Shown in pieces: positions 37,408-44,764 of a stretch of DNA of 64,000 nucleotides (position 1 is the first letter of the stretch; each line of letters starts with the position of its first letter). The notes below the pieces were generated by a model. The model did no database searches. It had not been told where the DNA came from and saw nothing but the letters and a program-made list of their open reading frames with translations. This DNA is from Leptospira biflexa (GTDB lineage Bacteria > Spirochaetota > DYNZ01). Location: positions 62,001 through 126,000 of the forward strand of contig DYNZ01000001.1 of the NCBI GenBank assembly GCA_020720805.1, in the 5' to 3' direction. The position numbers were made by a program, and so were the translations under genes.

Positions 37408-37551
37408 GCGTCGATGCTTTGGCTATTGACTTCTTGCGGAGGGCTCAGCCAACAAGTGGGTATGTCAGTTAACGGTCGCTGTGGTACTTGAAGCAGCTGG
37501 CACCCAGGGACCGAAGCATCGAGACGCTGGGTGTAGTGGCTCTTGAAGCGG
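37408..37551 (+). repeat. Structured G+C-rich repeat, copy A
   Basis: Directly after the repressor gene. It contains the spaced blocks CTCAGCCAAC-N20-GGTCGCT-N6-CTTGAAGC at 37444-37494. The same blocks with the same spacing recur in copy B at 38677-38727. The 14-mer GGCTCTTGAAGCGG (37538-37551) is also shared with copy B. Copy A is rich in inverted repeats: TTGGCTA/CAGCCAA (37419/37446), CACCCAG/CTGGGTG (37501/37527) and an outer pair at 37408/37514. No coding sense seen. Could be a mobile or cassette-boundary element, or a structured RNA. Confidence 0.6.
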
Positions 37552-37578
37552 ATACCAATGAAAATATAAAAGAAGCAA

Positions 37579-37630
37579 TACCATACAGATTTTGATATGG
37601 GTTGACATATAGATGGTTGTATGGTAAATA
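37579..37630 (+). promoter_or_regulatory. Promoter with 9-base inverted-repeat operator for the toxin-antitoxin module
   Basis: A consensus -35 TTGACA (37602-37607) is 17 bases from TAAATA (37625-37630). A perfect 9-base inverted repeat, TACCATACA (37579-37587) and TGTATGGTA (37618-37626), brackets the -35 and touches the -10, which is ideal for autorepression. Initiation about 7 bases past the -10 would fall on the ATG at 37637, implying a leaderless transcript. Confidence 0.6.
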
Positions 37631-37636
37631 ATATGT

Positions 37637-37825
37637 ATGAAATTTGAAAGGGATAAAGAAAAAAGCCAGATAAATCAAGAGAAGCATGGTGTCGGCTTTG
37701 ATGTGGCGCAGCTTGCATTTCCGGGCAAGCAGAGAATTATTCTACAAGAAAAGTTGCACAGCGATCAAGAAGAGCGTTTTTATTGCAGTGTAACAAAAAT
37801 GAATAAGTTTAAAAATGCGTCTTAG
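37637..37825 (+). pseudogene. Truncated BrnT-type toxin remnant
   Basis: 62 residues resembling the first two thirds of BrnT ribonuclease toxins (NQEKHGVGFDVAQLAF, then HSDQEERFYCSV), which usually run to about 90 residues. The last strands are missing, and the frame ends in KMNKFKNAS, overlapping the next gene's start by 11 bases. No BrnA antitoxin gene follows. I take it for a 3'-truncated remnant that now mainly supplies the promoter and leader for the MntA-HepT pair. Confidence 0.6.
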
Positions 37826-38120
37826 CAAAGGAAATATTACAGCAATTAAAACAGCTCTTCATAAATTTTTTGGAAATGATATTGAGATATATTTGTTTGG
37901 CTCAAGGGTTAATGACCAGGCTAAAGGTGGCGACGTTGATTTATTAATAGAAATCAGCCCTGGTATTACAGATGTGCAAAAGAAAAAACTTCAGGCAATA
38001 ACAGAGATGCAGCTTTCGATAGGAGAACAAAAAATTGATCTGGTTATTTCCTATAAGGGAGATTTGGACAAGCAGCCATTGGTTGTAAGTATTGCCAAAA
38101 AGGAGGGTATATTGCTGTGA
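37815..38120 (+). CDS. MNT-domain nucleotidyltransferase antitoxin (MntA-like)
   Basis: 101 residues, minimal nucleotidyltransferase fold. The active-site signature is complete: G29-S30 in FGSRVN and D40-V-D42 in GGDVDLLIE. In characterised MntA-HepT pairs the MNT protein adenylylates a Tyr of the HEPN toxin and so neutralises it. It overlaps both neighbours (11 bases with the brnT remnant, 4 with the HEPN gene), so translation is coupled. Its own ribosome binding site is poor. Confidence 0.88.
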   Translation: MRLSKGNITAIKTALHKFFGNDIEIYLFGSRVNDQAKGGDVDLLIEISPGITDVQKKKLQAITEMQLSIGEQKIDLVISYKGDLDKQPLVVSIAKKEGILL

Positions 38121-38596
38121 GTAATTTGGATAGAATAAAGATAGAGTCAGCCTTACAGGAGTGCTCTTCTCATGTTCATAAAATAGAGCGCTCTCAAAAA
38201 TTATTAAAAGAGTTCTTTCCTTTAGCAGAAAAATCTTTAACTGATTTTACCGAAGATAATATTGAACATATCGACCAATTTATATACAGGTTTACCAAGT
38301 TGCAAGATGCTCTTGGATTAAGATTAATTCCTAGCATTTATAATTTTATTGAAAATGATAATACCCCCAAGCCTTTTTTAGATATACTGAACCGTCTTGA
38401 AAAATTGCAAATCATTCCGGATGTTGAAGAGTGGCAAATGTTTAGAAATTTACGCAATAATTTAGCCCATGATTATCCCGGTAGCGCCAGACAAACTGCC
38501 GAAACATTAAATCTCCTCTATGGTGAAATTCATAAAATGATTTCCATCTATAAGACTATCTCCAATTATTATTATCATCTTATAAATCTACAGTAG
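38117..38596 (+). CDS. HEPN-domain RNase toxin (HepT-like)
   Basis: 159 residues, all-helical HEPN domain. The RX4HXY motif is intact: R113 and H118 in RNNLAHDY with Tyr120, the residue modified by MntA in characterised systems. It starts at GTG 38117 within the GTGA overlap of the MNT gene. It is longer than many HepT proteins. Expected activity is RNA cleavage when the antitoxin is lost. Confidence 0.86.
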   Translation: MSNLDRIKIESALQECSSHVHKIERSQKLLKEFFPLAEKSLTDFTEDNIEHIDQFIYRFTKLQDALGLRLIPSIYNFIENDNTPKPFLDILNRLEKLQIIPDVEEWQMFRNLRNNLAHDYPGSARQTAETLNLLYGEIHKMISIYKTISNYYYHLINLQ

Positions 38597-38639
38597 CAAG
38601 AAGTTACTTCGGTTTCTCTCAGTGACGATCTAAACCTGG

Positions 38640-38735
38640 CCGTTGGCTACGACCCCTGCTGCCAGCGGCCAGTAGCCTCAGCCAACGAAGAGGAGGCTCG
38701 GTCATCGGTCGCTAAGGCTCTTGAAGCGGCCGCTT
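38640..38735 (+). repeat. Structured G+C-rich repeat, copy B
   Basis: Just after the HEPN gene and in the same orientation as copy A. The conserved core is at 38677-38727 and the shared 14-mer at 38716-38729. Inverted repeats CGTTGGCT/AGCCAACG (38641/38680) and GGTCGCT/AGCGGCC (38707/38725, one G-T pair) would fold into two hairpins. With copy A it frames the toxin-antitoxin module. Confidence 0.6.
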
Positions 38736-38750
38736 GACCTCCTGTTGTGT

Positions 38751-39086
38751 TTACCGAGAATTTTTCTCTAACACTTTTTTTAAATCATCGCAGTTCCAAT
38801 TTGCCATTCCTTTTTCTTTGGCAATCTGTTGTAATTTTTCATAGGCACCGACAGAGGTGATCTGATTGAGTACGGTGGTCATTTCCGGCGATAAGGGCAG
38901 TTGCTTAATCTTCTCCACAAATACCATAATCTGATCTTTACTTGGACTGTTATTGTTCAGTTTTTTGGCTACTGTGCAGATCATATCGAGTTCATTGGTG
39001 ATATTTTTTCCCTTAAAAAAGGATTGGTATCCAAGATATAGGCCGCCAATGATTGCAGCTAAAATGATCCATTTGATAAAACGCAT
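38751..39086 (-). CDS. Small membrane-anchored protein of unknown function
   Basis: 111 residues with one N-terminal hydrophobic segment (WIILAAIIGGLYLGY) and a helical, presumably periplasmic tail containing two Cys (MICTVAKKL and NWNCDDLKK). The ribosome binding region AGGAGGA precedes the ATG at 39086. It sits downstream of flaB but beyond flaB's terminator, so it has its own promoter. Family not recognised. Confidence 0.65.
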   Translation of the reverse strand: MRFIKWIILAAIIGGLYLGYQSFFKGKNITNELDMICTVAKKLNNNSPSKDQIMVFVEKIKQLPLSPEMTTVLNQITSVGAYEKLQQIAKEKGMANWNCDDLKKVLEKNSR

Positions 39087-39236
39087 AAAATCCTCCTAAA
39101 TAAAAGATGTACTTTTTTACAAAGATTTCTTCCCAAAAGAAAGCTAACTTTGGTATAAAAAGCCTTCCGTTGGTCTGATTTGATATTGTAGTAATCAATA
39201 TTGTTGTAAACCAGTAAATTTGAAGAATAATTAAAA

Positions 39237-39260
39237 AGACCCCGAATTTCTTCGGGGTCT
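39237..39260 (-). terminator. Rho-independent terminator of flaB
   Basis: A 10-base perfect stem (AGACCCCGAA / TTCGGGGTCT) with a 4-base loop, followed on the minus strand by TTTTTAATT. It lies 30 bases after the flaB stop codon. Confidence 0.9.
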
Positions 39261-39290
39261 CTAGCGGTACGGCGATGGATAGAAAATCCG

Positions 39291-40139
39291 CTATTTCAAG
39301 AGAGTTAACACAGACTGTGATTGCTGATTTGCCTGGGCTAGCATTGCTGTCGATGCTTGGTTCAAAATCTGCCAGCGTACGAAACTGGACATGCGTTCTG
39401 CCATGTCAGTGTCGCGGATGCGAGATTCTGAAGCCTGGGTGTTTTCATAGGCATTCATCAATCCTTTAGCTGCATGTTCCAAACGGTTGTAGTAGGCACC
39501 AAGATCGGCTCTCTGCTTTGAGATAATCCGTAAAGCCTCATCAGCCAGTCCGATAACGGAGTTAGCTTTACCGGGTGTGGACAGAGAAATAAAGGTTAGA
39601 ACCGTAGGGTTTCTTAGACCTAACGCGGCTGATGTCATGGTTTCAATATACACACGCTCGCGTTGGTGCATATTGGGACCCATGTGGAACCACATGGAAG
39701 CCGTTGGATTTAATCGGGCAAAGGCCCCGGTTAATAGCTTTTGTTTGTTAAATTCTGCCTGGCTGGCAATGCGGTCAATTTCATCAACCAGAGAGGAGAC
39801 TTCGACCTGGATCTGCTGCCTATCTTCTGGTGTGTAGATACCGTTCGCGGCTTGAACAGCCAAAACGCGAATTCTCTGTAGAATTTGGTTAGTTTCATCC
39901 AGATAACCCTCGGTTGTCTGGATAAAAGACATACCATCTTCCGTATTTCTCTCCGCCTGTCTGAGACCCTGGATCTGTGCACGCATCTTTTCTGATACGG
40001 CAAGCCCAGAAGCATCATCACCAGCACGGTTGATACGCATACCTGAAGATAGTTTTTCCATATCCTTGTTCATCTCCCAGTGTTCAAATTTCAGGGTTCG
40101 ATGCGCAAAGATAGCACTCACATTATGATTAATAATCAT
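39291..40139 (-). CDS. flaB: Periplasmic flagellar filament core protein FlaB
   Basis: 282 residues, the compact spirochaete flagellin with only the conserved D0/D1 helices. The N-terminus is [16 protein letters not shown], then [20 protein letters not shown], and the C-terminus ends [16 protein letters not shown]. There is no signal peptide, as expected for export by the flagellar type III system. The central region (about 145-195) is short. AAGGAGG lies seven bases before the ATG. The leader carries a hairpin and GGA motifs suited to CsrA. Only one flagellin gene is in view. Confidence 0.96.
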   Translation of the reverse strand: MIINHNVSAIFAHRTLKFEHWEMNKDMEKLSSGMRINRAGDDASGLAVSEKMRAQIQGLRQAERNTEDGMSFIQTTEGYLDETNQILQRIRVLAVQAANGIYTPEDRQQIQVEVSSLVDEIDRIASQAEFNKQKLLTGAFARLNPTASMWFHMGPNMHQRERVYIETMTSAALGLRNPTVLTFISLSTPGKANSVIGLADEALRIISKQRADLGAYYNRLEHAAKGLMNAYENTQASESRIRDTDMAERMSSFVRWQILNQASTAMLAQANQQSQSVLTLLK

Positions 40140-40140
40140 C

Positions 40141-40182
40141 TCTTCCTCCTTGAAGCTTAGCCCTCGCCTTCCTTGGTGAGGG
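40141..40182 (-). promoter_or_regulatory. flaB leader: putative CsrA-binding hairpin and Shine-Dalgarno site
   Basis: On the minus strand the leader has a hairpin at 40182-40161 (CCCTCACC / GGCGAGGG, one internal mismatch) whose 6-base loop is AAGGAA. Ten bases on, the Shine-Dalgarno reads AAGGAGGAAG. Both contain the A-N-GGA core bound by CsrA, one in a hairpin loop and one over the ribosome site. This is the known arrangement in the Bacillus hag leader, and CsrA control of FlaB is known in Borrelia. No csrA or fliW is in the window. Confidence 0.55.
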
Positions 40183-40242
40183 GGATTGAAAATCTGTTTC
40201 CAAAAATATCTTCGGCCTGAATTGAAAATTGCTGAATAAAAA

Positions 40243-40269
40243 AATTCAGCTTTTGGGAAATAACCTTTA
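40243..40269 (-). promoter_or_regulatory. Possible sigma-28-type flaB promoter
   Basis: Minus-strand TAAA (40269-40266), exactly 15 bases, then GCTGAATT (40250-40243), against the sigma-28 pattern TAAA-N15-GCCGATAA. The -35 part is perfect and the -10 part about half. The -10 overlaps a 7-base inverted repeat (GCTGAAT/ATTCAGC, 40231-40250). It would give a leader of about 95 bases. Confidence 0.45.
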
Positions 40270-40281
40270 GGGGAATTAGGT

Positions 40282-40308
40282 TTGACATGCCTGCGGTTTC
40301 AGTATAGA
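40282..40308 (+). promoter_or_regulatory. Sigma-70-type promoter for the TPR gene
   Basis: TTGACA at 40282-40287 and TATAGA at 40303-40308 with 15 bases between. The spacing is short but both boxes are good. It lies 70 bases before the TPR gene and points toward it. Confidence 0.5.
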
Positions 40309-40379
40309 AAAATTTGATATTGATCTGTCGTGCGCCGATGCTACCATCAGGCGTTCATTTTTTTTAAGGTGATAGAAGT

Positions 40380-42401
40380 ATGGTAAAAAGTGATTCTGCG
40401 ATTTTTTTCAAAAGGTATTTTTCTGGTCTCAACATTGGCCTTTTCTTTTTATTGCTGTTTTTTTTAAGTAAGGCAGGCGAAGCACAGACAGTTACACCGG
40501 CAGAAAAAAAACAGAATGATTCTGAAGTAAACCGTTCTGAAAGCTCTCGGCCGGAGTCTATCAATGTAAATCGGTCTCCCCGAGTGCTCTATTTCCTGGG
40601 CTATGCTGCGGAAAAAGCCGGAGATTTACCAAAAGCGTTGGTTTATTATGAAGCGGCCATCCAGAAAAAACCGGATGCCAATACCGTAGCAAGATCAGCC
40701 CGGGTTTATTTAAAATTGGGAAGAGTTGACGACGCTGAGAGAGCCGCAAAGCAAAGTATCCAGATCAGCAATACTCTGGAGTTGCCTTTTTTTATATTAG
40801 CAGATATTGCTCAAAGCAGGAAAGATCTTGAGTTGGTGTTAACTTACTACAATGAGATTTTGCGTATCAATTTTGACAATACCGAAGCTCACCTGTATCT
40901 TGCCACCTACTTTGTAAATCTTCAAAAATGGCCTAAAGCGAGCAGGCACTATTTTCATATTCTTGATGTCGCTTCCAGAAAGGAAATTTCGCAAAATACA
41001 TTGCTGTATACCTATTATGCCCTTGGCACAAATTTTCAAAAAGAGGGAAATAATGCCATTGCTGTTCGTTACCTGGAGCGGGCTTTTCATTTAAACCCTG
41101 GAAGTATGCGCATTGCATTGCAACTTGCTGATTTATACTACCAATCCAATGACTATCGATCAGCCCTGGGAAAGTATGAGCTGGTTTTCTCTTATTATTC
41201 GGGCAACTACAATATCGCAACCAGAATCGCCGAGTTGCATTTTTTATTGGATGAGGATTATCTGGTAAAAAAATATTTGGAAAAGGCCAAATATTATAAG
41301 TTCAAAGGCGGAAAAAATTTGGCCCAATCCAACTGGGTCGATTATACTCCGGATATGATTCGTGGTTTTGAACTTTACTATCAGGGGAAGTGGCAGGATG
41401 CCAGAAATATTTTTTTGAAAGTGTTGAAGGGGAACTATAGAAATGTTGCTGTTCATTATGCTTTAACCCATATTTTTCGCAAATTGCAGGATAAACCTCG
41501 CTTGCAGCACGCATTGTTTACAACAGCATTGTTGATGGCACAGGGAAAGCACATTTATGTGGCTGAGAGATTTTATGGGGAATTGATTCGTATGGACGAA
41601 AAAAATCCCAAATATCTCTATTATCTGGCACGTTTACTCGAAAGGAAGCAAGAGAATTATAGAGCTATTTTATTGATAAAAAAATTGCAGAGTCTGGTTC
41701 CTGATAATATTCAATACCCTATGCATCTGGCCTATTTGTATATCTTAACAGACCAGCAGGAAAAGGCATTGATCCTGCTTGATAAAATAATAACCAATCA
41801 ACCGAAAAATGCTCATGCCTATTTCCTCAAAGGTTTCCTCTGGTATCGGTATCGCAATTACAAAGAGGCTTCTCGCAACTTTCAGGAGGCGACAGCACTG
41901 AAGCCATCCGCTGTCTATTTTTACCATTTAGCCGCAGCTCAGGAGCGTGAAAAAAAATTAAAGGAGGCGATGATATCAGCGCGCAGAGCTATTGAGTTGG
42001 ATCCTAGAGATAGTAGGAGTTACAATTTTCTTGGCTATCTTTACGCTGATTACAACCAGAATCTGGATGAGGCAATTGAATTGATTTATACTGCTTTGGA
42101 GCAGGATCCTGAGAATGCCGCATATCAGGACTCTCTGGGTTGGGCCTTTTTTAGAAAAGGAGATCTTGACAAGGCTCATCATCATATAAATCTATCCATA
42201 AAGTATTTTCAATTGCAGGAACAGCAGGATCCTGTCGCCTATGACCATTTGGGTGATGTACTACTCAAGCAGGGGCGGCTTGATGAGGCGGTGCGCGCAT
42301 GGAAGAAGGGATTGGCCTTGTATCAAAAAAATACTATTGCTGAGGATCGATTGGAAATGATAGATAAACTGCAGAAAAAAATAGAAAATTACGGTAAATA
42401 G
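40380..42401 (+). CDS. Exported TPR-repeat protein
   Basis: 673 residues with a long N-terminal signal or anchor (LNIGLFFLLLFFLSKAGEAQ, about 18-37). From about residue 65 to the end it is built of tetratricopeptide repeats (for example AAEKAGDLPKALVYYEAAIQ; AISARRAIELDPRDSRSYNF; YDHLGDVLLKQGRLDEAVRA). No enzymatic motif. TPR scaffolds followed by a LolB/LolA-like protein, as here, are common in envelope operons and suggest a role in outer-membrane assembly. AAGGTG upstream supports the ATG at 40380. Confidence 0.88.
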   Translation: MVKSDSAIFFKRYFSGLNIGLFFLLLFFLSKAGEAQTVTPAEKKQNDSEVNRSESSRPESINVNRSPRVLYFLGYAAEKAGDLPKALVYYEAAIQKKPDANTVARSARVYLKLGRVDDAERAAKQSIQISNTLELPFFILADIAQSRKDLELVLTYYNEILRINFDNTEAHLYLATYFVNLQKWPKASRHYFHILDVASRKEISQNTLLYTYYALGTNFQKEGNNAIAVRYLERAFHLNPGSMRIALQLADLYYQSNDYRSALGKYELVFSYYSGNYNIATRIAELHFLLDEDYLVKKYLEKAKYYKFKGGKNLAQSNWVDYTPDMIRGFELYYQGKWQDARNIFLKVLKGNYRNVAVHYALTHIFRKLQDKPRLQHALFTTALLMAQGKHIYVAERFYGELIRMDEKNPKYLYYLARLLERKQENYRAILLIKKLQSLVPDNIQYPMHLAYLYILTDQQEKALILLDKIITNQPKNAHAYFLKGFLWYRYRNYKEASRNFQEATALKPSAVYFYHLAAAQEREKKLKEAMISARRAIELDPRDSRSYNFLGYLYADYNQNLDEAIELIYTALEQDPENAAYQDSLGWAFFRKGDLDKAHHHINLSIKYFQLQEQQDPVAYDHLGDVLLKQGRLDEAVRAWKKGLALYQKNTIAEDRLEMIDKLQKKIENYGK

Positions 42402-42509
42402 TTATACCTATTTTTCATTTTTATGCGTAGATATTCTTGCTGTTTTTATGGACTACTGGTAGTTCTGTCAGACATTGAAGGATAGCCTTATGCTCAGGAT
42501 TAATAACCG

Positions 42510-43268
42510 ATGATAAAAGTGGAATCTCTGAAATTTGTTGTTATTTTACTCTTTTTTTGTCTTTTCTGGAGCCAGGCTAAGGCTCAGGATGCCCATCCCA
42601 AAAAAGGATTTGCCGATCCGTCTGAATTTGTGTTATTTCTGCAAAACCATAATCAGGAGATTTCCAGCTATCTTGCCGGGATTTCTACATCGGGAAATTT
42701 AAATAGAAATAACTTTAAAGCGCTTGGGTATGTTTGGGCGGATCATAAACTCGATTTTTTTAAACTAAAATTTGTTGATTTGGTATTTAAATCTCCGATT
42801 TCTATCTTCTTAAAAAAGGGTGATAAGGTTTACCTCTCCTACCCCCCGCAGAAGCACCGCCTCGAAACTACTGTTGAAAAATTTCAGCCAATGTATGAGG
42901 CAGGAATCCCTCTAGGTGCGGATCTACTTGTTCCGCTATTAAAAGGACACTTTTTTATTCCCCCTGTCATCGTCTCTTCTGAACGTCTACCTGTGGCGGG
43001 TAAGGATCAGGAGAAATTTCGACTTTTGGGGCAGAGATATGATGTTGATTATCTTGTTTCCGGGAAAGATCCGGTTCTTTTCCTCATAACTGTAAAGAAG
43101 ACAGGTCAAAAAGTGATGTTTGTTTACCAAAATTACAGGCAGTATGGAATGGTAAAATTGCCAGGTTGGATAAAAGTTCAGACTTTGGGAAGTGGAAATT
43201 TTATTATAATACAACTACTTTGGCTACGAATCAATGCGCCGGTTCCAAATATCTGGTATCTTGGCTGA
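42510..43268 (+). CDS. Exported LolA/LolB-like (DUF4292-type) protein
   Basis: 252 residues with a signal peptide (LKFVVILLFFCLFWSQAKA). The mature protein has the pattern of lipoprotein-carrier folds: FKALGYVWADHKLDFFKLKF, SPISIFLKKGDKVYLSYP, and later strands FRLLGQRYDVDYLV and VMFVYQNYRQYG. No lipobox Cys is present, so it is probably soluble in the periplasm. It follows the TPR gene by about 108 bases. The fold is assigned by eye only. Confidence 0.65.
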   Translation: MIKVESLKFVVILLFFCLFWSQAKAQDAHPKKGFADPSEFVLFLQNHNQEISSYLAGISTSGNLNRNNFKALGYVWADHKLDFFKLKFVDLVFKSPISIFLKKGDKVYLSYPPQKHRLETTVEKFQPMYEAGIPLGADLLVPLLKGHFFIPPVIVSSERLPVAGKDQEKFRLLGQRYDVDYLVSGKDPVLFLITVKKTGQKVMFVYQNYRQYGMVKLPGWIKVQTLGSGNFIIIQLLWLRINAPVPNIWYLG

Positions 43269-43292
43269 AAAATATTTCATCAGGAAAGTGAT

Positions 43293-44309
43293 ATGAAACA
43301 GTTATTGAGCGAACATGAGATGAGGAAAATTCTTGATCTTGCTTTGAAAAAGCAGATGGATGCTGATAAAAATATGCAGGGTAAAGTGTATGTGGATCAT
43401 CTGCGAGACGCTGCGGGTAAAATGGGAATTTCCGGGAAAGAGCTGAATCAGGCAATTGACGGGTATTTTCAGGAAAAGTCCGAAAAAAAGAGAAAACTGA
43501 TTCGTTTGGGTATTGCAGGGGTAGTGGTTCTTGGACTTTTTTTGCTCTATTTCTGGCTGAGTCGGCCACAGACCTACAAAAACCCAATTCGGGTAGTGCT
43601 GGCCCATAAATTAAAGGCAGACCATAATCCCGTTAAAGAGTCTAACCGATTTGGACTTAATCAGGAAAAAATTTATCTACATATTACATGGCTTGATATT
43701 AAAAAGGGTAAGTACTCTGTAAAATATCGTTGGATTGACCCAAAGGGCAAAATGATATTTTTCGATTCCTACCAGCTGACTCCAGATGGGCCAAATTATC
43801 GATCCTGGTCATATTATACTCCTAAAAATATTGATTTACCAGGCAAATGGCAGATTGAAGTCACCCTTGATAATAAAAAGGTAGGAATATTTGCCTTTAC
43901 AATGGAAAAGGAGCTGTCGCAAACTATTTTATTGCAAGAATCGACCTTTGCCTATAAAGGTGAGTTTAAGGCGGTTTATGCCAAAGAGGTAAAAGATAAT
44001 AATCCTGTTAATCAGGTATTGCAGATAAAACTTGGTGAAACTGTTACAGCCCATATAAAGTGGTTTGATATCAAAGGGGCGCATATAGCGCGCTGGCGAT
44101 GGATCCATGAATCTGGTGAACTTGAAAGTGTTGAGACTCTGGATTTTAATCCAAGCGGCACATCAAATTGGGGAGAAAAGGCATCGGTTGGAAAAACCTG
44201 GAATACCTGGGATCCTTATACACCAAAGAAAAAAGGGAAATATACAACAGAAATTTTTCTTGATGATGCCTATGTGACAACCCTAAACTTGGATGTTGTC
44301 GCTCCATAA
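43293..44309 (+). CDS. Membrane-anchored protein with two tandem beta domains
   Basis: 338 residues. Residues 1-68 are a cytoplasmic helical domain (LSEHEMRKILDLALKKQ and GISGKELNQAIDGYF) like the short N-terminal modules of many small-helix membrane proteins. Residues 72-90 are a membrane helix (GIAGVVVLGLFLLYFWL). Outside are two copies of a beta domain, one with ITWLDIKKGKYSVKYRWIDP...YTPKNI and one with IKWFDIKGAHIARWRWIHES...YTPKKK. The internal duplication is clear. Function unknown; 24 bases after the LolB-like gene. Confidence 0.75.
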   Translation: MKQLLSEHEMRKILDLALKKQMDADKNMQGKVYVDHLRDAAGKMGISGKELNQAIDGYFQEKSEKKRKLIRLGIAGVVVLGLFLLYFWLSRPQTYKNPIRVVLAHKLKADHNPVKESNRFGLNQEKIYLHITWLDIKKGKYSVKYRWIDPKGKMIFFDSYQLTPDGPNYRSWSYYTPKNIDLPGKWQIEVTLDNKKVGIFAFTMEKELSQTILLQESTFAYKGEFKAVYAKEVKDNNPVNQVLQIKLGETVTAHIKWFDIKGAHIARWRWIHESGELESVETLDFNPSGTSNWGEKASVGKTWNTWDPYTPKKKGKYTTEIFLDDAYVTTLNLDVVAP

Positions 44310-44380
44310 TTTGGGTCAGGAATTAGAGTTATATCAAACGAAGATTTTTTTTTCAATCTATAAAAACCAAGGAGATTAAC

Positions 44381-44725
44381 ATGAAAGAATCTTTTCAGGC
44401 GATGCTGAAAAATTATCGTAAAACCAGTTTTAAGATGTATCATGAGCACAAAGATGTTCGTAACCAACTGCTTGCAGAGGCCAAAAATCTTGCAAAGGAA
44501 CAGTTGAGTCAAAAATTTCAATATACCTTTCATAAAGATCCAACGGAAGAGCGCGCTGAAATTTTTAACATGATCTACAATTTTACCACTGAGGCGTTAC
44601 TGCCTCCCATTCTTGAAAAGATTAACGAAAGAATAGTCATTCTTGAAAAACGCCACGAAATGTTATTGAATATGGTAGTTGAAGCACTTGAAGTATTATC
44701 AGAAGAAAAACAGGTTCGAAGTTAG
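44381..44725 (+). CDS. Small helical protein of unknown function
   Basis: 114 residues, highly charged and predicted almost entirely helical (LLAEAKNLAKEQLSQKF; ILEKINERIVILEKRHEMLL), so probably a coiled coil. No signal or membrane segment. A good AAGGAG precedes the ATG. It lies 40 bases before hisS and may share its transcript. Confidence 0.7.
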   Translation: MKESFQAMLKNYRKTSFKMYHEHKDVRNQLLAEAKNLAKEQLSQKFQYTFHKDPTEERAEIFNMIYNFTTEALLPPILEKINERIVILEKRHEMLLNMVVEALEVLSEEKQVRS

Positions 44726-44764
44726 CCAAATGTATCCGGAACTGAATTACCTTGGGGAGTTTTT

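Noticed and set aside
37260-37718. Minus-strand reading frame of 152 codons
   Set aside because: It runs through the end of the repressor gene and the structured repeat, has no ribosome site and no protein-like pattern.
37408-38735. Repeats as true integron attC sites
   Set aside because: The arms (GTTGGCT/AGCCAAC) miss the GTTRRRY/RYYYAAC consensus at one position, and no integron integrase is in the window. Kept only as a cassette-like repeat.
43231-43607. Two antisense frames over the gene at 43293
   Set aside because: They mirror a well-supported membrane-anchored protein gene on the plus strand.
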